Shown here: positions 11,401 through 20,500 of the stretch, one piece after another
How positions within the stretch are numbered: the stretch's first letter is position 1
How the letters are laid out: every line of letters begins with the position of its first letter
NCBI GenBank assembly: GCA_022494885.1
Contig: JAGVSM010003929.1
Coordinates: 1-64,000 of the forward strand
Reading direction: 5' to 3'
Source: Micrasema longulum
Taxonomy: Eukaryota > Arthropoda > Insecta > Trichoptera > Brachycentridae
DNA length: 64,000 nt
Notes under the pieces: model-generated
The model's input: the letters and a program-made list of their open reading frames with translations, nothing else
Database searches by the model: none
What the model was told of the DNA's origin: nothing
Made by a program: the position numbers and the translations under genes

Positions 11401-13330
11401 AGGCTGAGACATGCATTATTGACAGAATCAAGAAAGGGGTGCTGCGTTGGTTTGGAAATATAGAGCGAATGGACAGCGAAAGAACGGCTAAAAGGATCTA
11501 CGATGCAAATGTTGATGGATGCAGAAAACGAGAAAGACATGGCACGATCAAGTCCATCAAATACTTGAATATGGACATGTCAAAGTAGGAATAATCTGCG
11601 TGCGTGCATGAGATGTATGAATGTAGAGGAAACAAGGTCTGTATGCCAAGATAGAGTGTTATAGCGTTCTATCCTCTCTGCCTACCTACTGAAACGGCGT
11701 GATGGTTTGTTTGTTTGATAAGGATAAAAGAGTAAATATTTTGCATTCAAATAATAAGGACTTAAATGAAATAATATGGAGATTTTTCACAATAAAAAAT
11801 TATATTCCTTTAATAAATAATCAAATAAGTTTTCAGTACCGAGCTCTTTTTTAATTAAAAATTAACGAATCGGGTAACCCTACCTCTACCCCCCCCCCTC
11901 CATCACAACTCCCTACCAATTCTTTAATACAAATTAAATATTTTTTTAAATTAAGCTCAGCGCATGACTAGACACAGTGGCGCTCGAATCTCTATAAATC
12001 AGCATGTGATTTATGTGTTTTTGGAAATACTATATATATACTACGGTGATGGTGAAGGTGGAGGTGTATTTTAGTATTAGCATGTTGGTGTAGTGAGTGT
12101 CCTGACGAAGAGACGAATACGTCACGAAACCGGTTGACTAAAAAAGTCGGTAAGTGGTTATATACTAATATTTACTAACATTAGTTAAAATATTTGACCA
12201 CAAAGTTAATGATTTAAACATAAATAAGAATAACCTTATTTGTGGGACACTGCCTTGCCATATATTTAATAAATGTACAAAAAACTACTATAATTTTTTT
12301 TAAACTCATTTGAACAGACTAAACCGAGGTCGCAGCACGGTCGCATTATTGACTGTTTTATAGCCAGCTGTGACCCGAAGTTTTTTCCTGTGCATAGTTT
12401 ATGAGACAAAAGGCCACATTTGATAGCTTATCAATATTCCATTGCATTTGATACATTTTAAAAATATGGTTTTAATATCTCAAAAATAAAATGATCTCGT
12501 TTTTCCGTGCACCTTCTTGTGTAACACCACTTAAGTTTATCAGGTTTCGCTATGTTTTAGTTTTCAATTTCCTTAATGCAAGTTGAGGAATTGATATTTT
12601 CCTTTTTGTAGACATCTCAAAAAATGTTCAGACCGCTTATGTCACTAATGCAAATGGTCAACTGAGTGCGGATGAGGTCATTAAGACTAAATATACATCT
12701 CACGGTTTGACTCACCATCAATATCTTGTTCTTTAAAATAACGAGCCTAAAAATGGAAAAACAAAATCATTAATAATCATTGCAGTTTTTATTACTTACA
12801 AATCTTACAAAATACTTACAAAATTTTTGTCATACGATTAGTAAAAAAACATTATTTATATCACTGCAAAAACAAATTAGTATTAAAACCGATTTTCATA
12901 TTGTTTTACTGGATTAAATTTATTTATTTATTATTTTATTGGGTAAACAAACAGTTTGTACGGAAATATAGACAATTTAATTGTATATTAGTGTAGGACA
13001 CTCATGTATATGACAATAGTAATGACCCAATTCTTGTATAACAAAGAATTGCAATAGGTATTAAAACTTATGTACTTACATACTTGAGAAGTTCTATTGA
13101 GTCTCGAGCAAAATAAAAATAAAAAATAATTGCAAAACACCTAGAAGGTATTTCAATTTAAAACTAGAGGTATAACAAAAATAACACGAAATTGAAGTGC
13201 CCTAATTTTCGCTGTCAATGTAGAGTAGATTTTTTTTAGATTGGAATAACTTCATTGTAATATATTGTTATTAAACAACGTAAAAAACTTATTTCTGGTG
13301 AAACATAACATATCGAAAAATCCTTACCAT
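8479..13330 (-). CDS. CALML4-like: Calmodulin-like protein resembling CALML4, complete (5 coding exons, 149 aa)
   Basis: Coding exons on the minus strand are 13328-13330 (ATG alone), 12716-12746, 9544-9749, 8689-8796 and 8479-8580 (TAA stop). All junctions are GT..AG, the phases agree, and the total is 450 bases. The order is MARYFKEQDID, EFRECFYLFARSGQIRSLDE, VVMRSLGLSPTIAEL, VVDAFRAGDRSGRGT, LSSREVDNIFREANVSNN, and an end in PVPDYY. This follows human CALML4 (KFLSQDQINEYKECF, then EVDDLFREADIEPNGKVKYD). The four EF-hand loops lack most calcium ligands: loop 1 has no acidic set, loop 2 is shortened, and loop 4 starts with Asn. It is therefore probably a calcium-insensitive adaptor, such as a myosin light chain, which is the known role of CALML4. 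An ATG alone in exon 1 is also the arrangement of calmodulin genes. Introns hold a MITE (8962-9237) and a Penelope/RTE composite (10030-12190). Confidence 0.85.
8962..9237. mobile_element. TTAA-flanked MITE with long inverted repeats
   Basis: TTAA at both ends (8962-8965 and 9234-9237) encloses inverted arms of about 55 bases: GGTGATTTTAAACGAAAAT on the left, and its complement ending AGAATCACCTTAA on the right. The arms share the stretch AATTATTCATAGATG. The 276-bp length and TTAA target suggest a non-autonomous piggyBac-type element. It lies in an intron of the calmodulin-like gene. Confidence 0.75.
9829..9921. repeat. Short inverted-repeat element, possible MITE
   Basis: GTCGTCGACTTACGACCAC near 9831 is answered by GTTGTAAGTCGGC near 9910 in inverted order, giving an imperfect hairpin of about 90 bp. 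It lies in an intron of the calmodulin-like gene. Family unknown. Confidence 0.35.
10030..10320 (+). mobile_element. Penelope-like element fragment: GIY-YIG endonuclease plus inverted terminal arm
   Basis: In one open frame from about 10115 to 10318 the + strand encodes NNLGIYQLQCNLC, RHIGRMSRSFNIRIKEHM, and NNNNFSEFANHLITSNHVSN before a stop. This is the GIY-YIG endonuclease domain of Penelope-like elements; GIY is intact and the second motif has become HIG. Just before it, 10036-10110 (CTACTTACCGACTTTTTCAG, GTCTACCGGTTTCGAGACG) is the reverse complement of the arm at 12095-12190. The fragment lies in an intron of the calmodulin-like gene and has no reverse transcriptase. Confidence 0.75.
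10330..11712 (+). mobile_element. RTE-like non-LTR retrotransposon, 5'-truncated and decayed
   Basis: Reverse transcriptase blocks appear in order: KNGKAQGYDNIATEFIKAGG, DWRSAVVMPLYKEKGSRVDC, GNYRAISLLSAVGKIYGRIL, FVDLQKAFDRVDREKLWKVL, GVKQGCVMSPWLFHIYI, LLYADNAVLLASS (YADD changed to YADN), and VEEFVYLGSMLSRDGKTEKD. They end in VLRWFGNIERMDSERTAKRI and a tail with VCQDRVL and SILSAYL. Stops fall after the FTL and KDI stretches. There is an internal deletion between PTLMYE and VCKAET compared with relatives known to me. The EN domain is absent. The C-terminal signature CxDRxxWxSxxSAYPxGK supports an RTE-type clade; I am less sure of the clade than of the protein. Confidence 0.8.
12030..12190 (+). 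mobile_element. Penelope-like terminal arm with hammerhead-ribozyme-like motif
   Basis: CTGACGA at 12102-12108, a short stem GACG-AATA-CGTC, GAAAC at 12126-12130, then a hairpin closed by ACC/GGT and GACT/AGTC, ending GGTAAGTGG. This is the order of a hammerhead core: CUGANGA, helix II, GAAAC, helix III. Penelope-like elements are known to carry such ribozymes in their terminal repeats. Its reverse complement without the CTGACGA part lies at 10036-10110, and a relative lies at 25063-25150. Ribozyme activity is inferred only; an extra A between the core and helix II and a mismatch in helix II weaken the case. Confidence 0.5.
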
Positions 13331-13565
13331 GTTCAAACTTAATAAAACTTTTGCTTTTGAACGATCGGAATCTTACAATAATTATGGTTCTTTAATATTT
13401 GAATTTATAATGTTGAAGTGATGAGATAATAACTCGAATTAGTCGAAATATTATCCATAATATCCATATATTATTGGCCTTTTTATTTTTATCAATCTTA
13501 TCGCTATCTACAACCTCTCGTTGACGTCACCAATAACCAATAACCACAGACACAGATTACATTAT
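13331..13565. promoter_or_regulatory. Upstream region of the calmodulin-like gene
   Basis: This is the likely 5' UTR and promoter side of the minus-strand gene starting at 13330. The sequence is AT-rich with no motif that I can defend as a promoter element. Confidence 0.3.
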
Positions 13566-14015
13566 TCTAATCAGACTGGATCAAGCGAAAATAGGTACCT
13601 AGATTCAGAAAAATAAATCGGTAGATTCGGGAGGAGAGCAGGAGGGGGGGGGGGAGGGGGCAAAAATAAATTTGAGAGTTGTTCAAAATAAAAGCGCTTT
13701 TTCGCCTAAGGCCGTTGTTTTAAATGGTCGAAAACGCTTGATAAATGAACAATTGAAAACCGAAAAGACTGCAATATGTGAATCACCAAAATATATTGAT
13801 TTCGGCTCGCAAAACAGGCCCAGAATACAGGTAAATCTTAATTTATTACTTTGAGGTTGTATTGATATTTTAATTTCTATTTCAACAATACTGTATTTCG
13901 TGTAACCATACAAATTCTTCGAGGGTTTAAGGCATAAATATTTTGATATAAGTGTATGTAGCGAAATTAATTGATTAAATCACACTAAGTTACCTATGTT
14001 TTAATTTTTTTATGT
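13566..14015 (+). mobile_element. GTTGCC-family element, head half, + orientation
   Basis: Starts CAGACTGGATCAAGCGAAAA, followed by AGAAAAATAAATCGGTAGAT and a G-rich run. It continues like 59811-60220 up to the segment CATACAAATTCTTCGAGGG. It is inverted relative to the fuller copy at 14111-15272, so the two make a near-palindrome of about 1.7 kb. The outer GTTGC of the end is missing here. Confidence 0.7.
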
Positions 14016-14110
14016 ATAAAGATACATCTAGATACATCAATATATAAAGATATATAAGTTATCCATAATTATTATTATCATTTGAATGGGTTTCAGAATA
14101 TATATTTAAT

Positions 14111-15272
14111 GTTGCCATTACCACCGACATTTTTTGTAGATCTACCGATTTTAGAAGCAATTTACCGATCTACCGAATTCTATTGAAATTCTACCGATTT
14201 TTATACATTTCCTTGTTTTTTTTCCATTGAACAAAATTTCAATACAAATAAAACGAATACTCATTATAATAATTTATTGTTTGTTTGCTCACTTAGGTTG
14301 CCATATGTTGATTGTTCAAAAACTGCTTATCTATCGTACATAAGTATATAATGAATGATATATTAATGAAATGAATTGGTTAGTATTTTTCAAATATATA
14401 ATATTGTATTATAATAAATCATGACCATAGAATTTCATGACATTTTTGAAAACTTTATACATCACTTTGTCTATTTTATGAGGAAAAATTTAAGCGATCA
14501 CCTTTCATATAAAAAAAATATAGAAATGTTTTTTCTTCAGTTAATTATCTATTTTATATTTAAATTTAGTTGAATCATTGTTTTAGGCAATTCGTTCAGT
14601 ACTTCAGCAGTTTTTATATTTAAAGAACTTAAAAGTATTAATTATTTCTTTGTGTAGCAATTTAGTTTGGCAACAAAATTTGACTGATGGTTATAAAAAT
14701 AACCAGGACATAGAGAGATAGAGAATACCCATCAATGTCAGGGCCTCTATGCTGCAAGACGCTTCTACCCGCAAAAAACTGTTTGTACCGACCAGGCTTA
14801 CAAAACACAATACTTTCTACAGAACGGGTATTATCATACATTTTTGAATATATTTTAATGAAAAACATTCAACCGATGTATCTTTGTGCACAAAAAAAAA
14901 TGCATTTATAGGTGACTTAGTGTGATTTCATTAATATGTATGCCTTTAACCCTTGAAAAGTTTGTATGGTTACACAAAATACAGTATTGTTGAAATAGTA
15001 ATATCAACATAACCTCAAAGTAATAAAAGAAAATCTGGAGTCGATATATTTTGGTAATTTACATAGTGAAGTCCTTTTGGTTTACAATTGTTCATTTATC
15101 AAGCTTTTTCGACTATTTAAAGCCTTAGGGGATGTTAAAGCCTTAGGCGAAACGACGCTTTAATTTAGAACAACTGTCAAATTTATTTTTCCCCCTCCCC
15201 CCTCCACGCCCACAGAATCTACCGATTTATTTTTCTGAATCTACCTCTTTTCGCTTGATCCAGTCTGGCAAC
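14111..15272 (-). mobile_element. GTTGCC...GGCAAC element, full-length copy, minus orientation
   Basis: The segment begins GTTGCCATTACCACCGAC and ends CTGGATC-type sequence in inverse, GATCCAGTCTGGCAAC. The complement therefore starts GTTGCCAGACTGGATCAAGC and ends GTAATGGCAAC, exactly like 59811-60995. Copy lengths of 1162 and 1185 bp, and matching ends, indicate one element type. Repeated CGGTAGAT/ATCTACCG motifs occur near both ends. I find no transposase and no clear target duplication, so this is a non-autonomous element of unknown class. Its end lies 186 bases upstream of the galla-2 start. Confidence 0.75.
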
Positions 15273-15458
15273 CCTGCTGTCAACTGTCAACGAGTCAATG
15301 TCAAATGTCAAGCATTGCTCGTGTTAGTGCCGGAAGTCGTAAAGTGGAAAATAAAGACAATAGGATTGGTGTTGTTTTCGCATTTCGAATAAATTATACT
15401 TGTAAAATTTTGTTGTCAATATTTTTTTCTTAAATCCCTGTGGGTTTGAACACCCAAC

Positions 15459-15926
15459 ATGGATAAAGTTATCGATAATCTTAACCCCCAAGTTTATGAA
15501 AAAGAAACTGAGAGACCTATAACGAATTCGGATCAAGACGAGAATGTCACCGACGAATTCGACAAGAGAGAAATATTTGATTTAATTCTAAATATAAACG
15601 ACCCTGAACATCCCCTTACATTAGAAGAATTACATGTAGTTGAGGAGAGGAATATATCTATCGACAGTACTGTCAACAATGTTCACGTTAACTTTACTCC
15701 GACGATTCCGCACTGCAGTATGGCGACGCTCATAGGATTGTCTATAAGGGTTCTTTTGCTTCGTGCGCTGCCCTCCCGGTTCAAAGTGTCTGTTGAAGTG
15801 ACTCCAGGAAGCCACGCATCAGAAGCAGCCGTTAACAAACAACTTGCCGACAAGGAACGGGTAGCAGCTGCGCTTGAAAACAACAATCTTATTGAAATAA
15901 TCAATCAATGCACTAGCTCTTGTTGA
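15459..15926 (+). CDS. galla-2: CIAO2B / galla-2: cytosolic iron-sulfur assembly factor (MIP18 family), single exon, 155 aa
   Basis: CIAO2B (FAM96B, MIP18) belongs to the CIA targeting complex with CIAO1 and MMS19, which delivers Fe-S clusters to nuclear and cytosolic proteins. The protein has the family's acidic N-terminus, then [20 protein letters not shown] (about residues 28-47), [12 protein letters not shown], the highly conserved [20 protein letters not shown] with the reactive Cys, and [16 protein letters not shown] near the end. The length of 155 aa matches the family (about 155-165). The first ATG in frame follows a TA-rich leader. There is no intron, and it reads through cleanly, so it is probably functional. 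A 172-bp duplicate of its 3' part follows in the 3' UTR. The CIAO2A/galla-1 alternative fits less well. Confidence 0.93.
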   Translation: MDKVIDNLNPQVYEKETERPITNSDQDENVTDEFDKREIFDLILNINDPEHPLTLEELHVVEERNISIDSTVNNVHVNFTPTIPHCSMATLIGLSIRVLLLRALPSRFKVSVEVTPGSHASEAAVNKQLADKERVAAALENNNLIEIINQCTSSC

Positions 15927-16117
15927 TTGCTGGTAAAGAACTTTTGCCCGGTTCAAAGTGTCTGTTGAAGTGATTCCAGGAAGCCACGCATCAGAAGCAG
16001 CCGTTAACAAACAACTTGCCGACAAGGAACGGGTAGCAGCTGCGCTTGAAAACAACAATCTTATTGAAATAATCAATCAATGCACTAGCTCTTGTTGATT
16101 GCTGGTAAAGGACTTTG
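15775..16117 (+). repeat. 172-bp tandem duplication covering the galla-2 3' end
   Basis: Unit 1 (15775-15946) covers codons for RFKVSVEV to the stop and 20 bases beyond. Unit 2 (15947 to about 16117) repeats it almost base for base, with a visible C-to-T change (GTGACTCCAGG to GTGATTCCAGG). The gene's TGA at 15924-15926 lies before unit 2, so the duplicate is 3' UTR or a coding fossil. An AATAAA poly(A) signal lies after it at 16180-16185. Confidence 0.92.
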
Positions 16118-16804
16118 CAAATGTAAGTAAATATAAGGCTCGGTAACTGGACCTCAAACCAAATTATATTTATAAAGATAATAAAGTTTTCATTCTTAAA
16201 ATGGTCCAATGTCTTTCATACCTGTTTGTACAGATTTTAACTGCATATAATATGTCTGTATTATCTATAAATATGAAAATTAATCATAAATGTACACACA
16301 ATGTATAATTTAATATGTTGTAAGGATCCATTTTATGAGTTAACCTAAATTGTATTATTCTTATTCATTGTTATCATATCATTAGTTAATCATTTCAAAT
16401 AAATCATTTTTGTACCAATATCTTCATTTTTTATTTACGTTATTGTAGTTTTATATATTTATTATTTCAACACCTTACGCCTTTAATAGAATATCAATAT
16501 CATTATAAAAACAAACAAATAAAAAACATCCGTGTCTGTAAACATGAAATGAAAAAATTCAATGGTTTGCATAGAAAAAAAAATCATGAACACTTAAACT
16601 TTAGCATAAGAGACAAAATATCAGAAGACATAAAACAAAATGTTTTGGATTGACGGCAATGTATCACTGTGTATTCCTTTACATTAAGGTAATCAGCAGC
16701 AGAGATGGCAGTACTGCACAACCATATATTTTCAATTATCAATTTCTTTCATGTTAGAAAGAGAAAGTTTACTAAAAGTTAAAAGAAGGTTTCACAAGAT
16801 GTTC
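16118..16804. other. galla-2 3' UTR end and AT-rich intergenic DNA
   Basis: AATAAA at 16180-16185 and other AATAAA copies near 16400 are candidate poly(A) signals. Nothing else was recognised. Confidence 0.4.
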
Positions 16805-17065
16805 CTATGACCGCCTCGTGGCCAAATGGTCAGCGCGCTTCCCTACTGTGCGAGAGGTCTCGGGTTAAATTCCCAACGTAGTTGACATGAAATATTTATT
16901 TAAAGAGGTATTTTTACACTACAATATTTCATAGTCCACGAACTGGCGCGTGAAGCGTAAGACTTATCATCTTACCTTCACGTAACAAAAATTATTAAGA
17001 TATGCTGTGGTTGGTAAACCAATACTGTGGCCTATGCACCATTAGGTGCGAAAAGGAAATGATGA
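16805..17065 (+). repeat. tRNA-derived SINE family A copy
   Basis: The head GCCTCGTGGCCAAATGGTCA (A-box-like) and GGTCTCGGGTTAAATTCCC (B-box-like) are tRNA-derived. The body follows as GTTGACATGAAATATTTA, then ACCTTCACGTAAC and GTGGCCTATGCACCATTAGG, ending GGAAATGATGATGA. The same body occurs at 430-640, 26072-26920, 27430-27755, 37905-38145 and 44655-44785. Confidence 0.8.
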
Positions 17066-17516
17066 TGATTTCTGTTTTACTAATTCAAAATGTCAAGAGT
17101 AGTTATCAAAGTAAAAAATTGTTATATTTATGACTAAAATTTTTTTGTACATGCATAAGATGCATTATTTAAATAAATTAAAATACATAAATCCTTTGAA
17201 ACTTATTTTTATTAATAAGCTAATGAATTTCATTACTTTTATTTATTTTTGTGGTCATCTTACCTTCATGTAACAGTATAAAATAAATATGTAAATGTGC
17301 TGTTATTGATTTACCAAATAAGTGCCCTGATTTTTATTGGAAGAACTGTTTTTTCTGGTACTAATCTCTTCTTTACTCAATTTGTTATTTAATCCAATTG
17401 TTACAATTCAATAGAAAAAGTTTCTTTACAAAAAAATTACAGATATGTAAAATGAAACAATTTTTTTTACTATAGTAGAAAATTAAGAAATGTTTAACCA
17501 AAAAAACTATATGCAA

Positions 17517-20500
17517 TCACATTATTTCTGAGTTGGTAATATGTGATAGTTTAGTTGCATAATACGAGCGAACAGCATCTTCAGCACGCAAAGTTAAAGG
17601 AGATGGTTGATGTGTCAATTCACTGTACTCAATCAAGGTCCGTTCTAATGCAAATGTTTTTCCCCCTTTATTCTGGATTGCAAGAGCTTCCTAAAAACAA
17701 ATTTAAAGGGATTATCATTGCTTCTATTCCAAAATATTTACAGAAAACATACATAATGATTATTAAACTATTATGATAGTATTATAAATTTAGTAAAATA
17801 TTATTATGTTTATTATTTACCTCAATTTTTCCAAGACATTTTTCAATAGAATCCTGTTTCTCAAAAATATATTTCATTGAAGCAGTTGTGTTGCACATCT
17901 TGCAAGTTATTTCTTCTGTGATTTTGCCAACTTCCAAACTGCCAGTACATTTCAAATTAGAGCACCTATTTATGTTTAAAAAAAATATTAATTAACAATT
18001 AAATTGGGTTGTGGTCCCGTGGCTAGTGTTGCAGACTCACGGAACAGAGGTCCAAGTTTGAACCCCAATCTATCCCAACTTGTCTACCATTTTCTAATAG
18101 TGACTTATTTACAACTCGTTAAAAATGGCCCCAAAATCGAAATATTTGGGTAAATAATAAGAACGCAAATATTTCCTTTTTTAAAAAAAAAAAAAATTTA
18201 TGTATCTCCTTAGATAATTTCATTATTTGATATTTTATTTATTCATATAAAGATACATATTACAAAAAAATAAAAACGTATCCCTAACTCAATGAGACCA
18301 AGAACCCTGTGTTAAGTTGGGGTACAACATAATGTGAGGTGGAAGCATGCATATTATTAAAGAATACTAAAAATAAGAATTATTATAAAATATAAATTTT
18401 AATACACATCTGGACAACACGCTTAATAGTAGGTAAATCTATGCAATGTCACATATTGATATTAGATTGTGATATACTTTTTTAGGATTCGTGTTTATTA
18501 AAAAAAAACATTGGTTGTGAAACGCTTTAATCCTCAATGTAAAAGTAACTCATGTAATTTTGTGAGGACCACAATATTTTTTACCATAATTTCAAAAAAT
18601 AAGATTATTAGAATTTACTTGATATAGGGTGTTTGTGGAGGTGGTACCGGCCACTGTTGACTGCAAGGAAGGCATTGACAGTTGAACCAGTAGCGAGATC
18701 TTAGTTCTTTTTTTCTTATTTCCCTGTTCATTTCACTACCAGCCTTAGCTCGGCCCCATTGAGGACCATAACTGTCACCTACAGCCTGCCCTGCAGATAT
18801 GGGCCGTAGAGCTTTAATAACCAGTTTTTTCCCCAAGAAATATCTGAAATACAAGGGTTAAATTAATAATAAGTATTATAAAATAGGGGGAAATATTTCA
18901 GCATTTTTCCAAGAGTGCAAAAAAGAACACACTTCTGCATAGCAAAAATAATATTTTAAAATTAAAATCAATGTGTTTATAATACTTAGTTTACTTGAAA
19001 ATTTATGTAACTTTAAAAACAGGATAAAAATGAGTAATATGTAATATTATCGATTAAATCGGCATTATTCATAGAAATATTACCTTATAATGGTAGGACT
19101 ACAATCATGATTAAAGAGAGAAGCTGTAGAATAAATAGCACAACCTAGCTCCTTGTCTCCACGTAGACCACAAACTTGATGAGCATTAAATTGTAATACT
19201 TGCAAATTAAACAGCAAAACACTCCACACAGCTATTTCTTCAGAACCAACTGCGAAATATAAATTTCACACTCAATTAATCTCTAGATCTATGAATCTTA
19301 TATTTTGGCTTATGAATTTTAATTCCTTAAACTTACAAGTATTATAGGATTGATCATCCTGATTCTTAGATGTTTTCCCTTCAGTGAAAAATAATGTTTT
19401 TTGCAGACACCTAGTTAAAAATAGGGCCATCAATGTCCTGTTAGCATAGTCTTCTGGTTTGCGGTACCTTTCATGAGTTACTAATTTGTATATAGCGCCA
19501 TGGTGAGATTTGTTACCTTGTAAATTATGATCTTCCGTTTTAGGACTTTTTTTTACATAATGATTGAATATTTTTATGACTTCATGCAAACCAATCTGTG
19601 TTACCATTCTTAGTGCAACGTGGCAGAGAATTGACATTCCGGAACCTAAAATAACAATTGTAAGAATCAGGTCATCACAAAAAGATTATTATTTGAACTC
19701 CAACTGTAAGTTATAAAAGTTTTTTTTTTACCAATGAATAGGTCAATAAATTTGCATTCGTATTGATGGTACGTAGTGATTGCTGTTTTATAACATTTTT
19801 CCCCACAGAATGCAACAGTTGCACAGTCGGGACATCCAAAAGGTGCTTCTAATCTGTAGAGGTTTTACATCATGAAATTAAGAAAGGGGTAATCAAGTAT
19901 CGAAATATTTAATCATTCTAGTGATGCACTTTCCAACGATGTAAAGTTATTAAATAATTGTAATAATTAACACAAAATTTGGCAAAAAATGATCAAAGCC
20001 AACATGAACATGATCACAATACCAGAGAAAATGTAAAAATAAGACTCCGATTTAGAAAAAAGGCAGTCACAAAATTATAGGAAAAACATTTATAAAGAAA
20101 AAAAAACAAAATTCAAACAGAAGGTTTAGAAATATTTGTTAAATAACTTATAAATTAAATATATGTACATTGTTATTATTAGAGCACACATAAGAATATG
20201 TTTATGTTTGCCCTATTTCAATAATATTCAAAATAAAAAAATGAAATAAATAAAAAGGAACATATTTATTTCACTAAATAATTATAAAAATGCCTGTTGT
20301 TTAACATTTATATTCAAACACAAAAAAAGAAACCATCATGCTGTTTCCCTTTAGGGGTGGGTAGAGAGGATCGAATGCCATATCACTCTGTCTTCGCATA
20401 CATACCTCGCTTCCTCTATATTCATACATCTTCTCATGCACGCATGATGATTATTCTGAATTTTGACATGCCCATTTTCAAGTATTTGTTGAATTTGGTC

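Noticed and set aside
15683..16209. Overlapping minus-strand open frames across galla-2
   Set aside because: They are the antisense of the galla-2 coding region and its duplicate, and explain each other's similarity.
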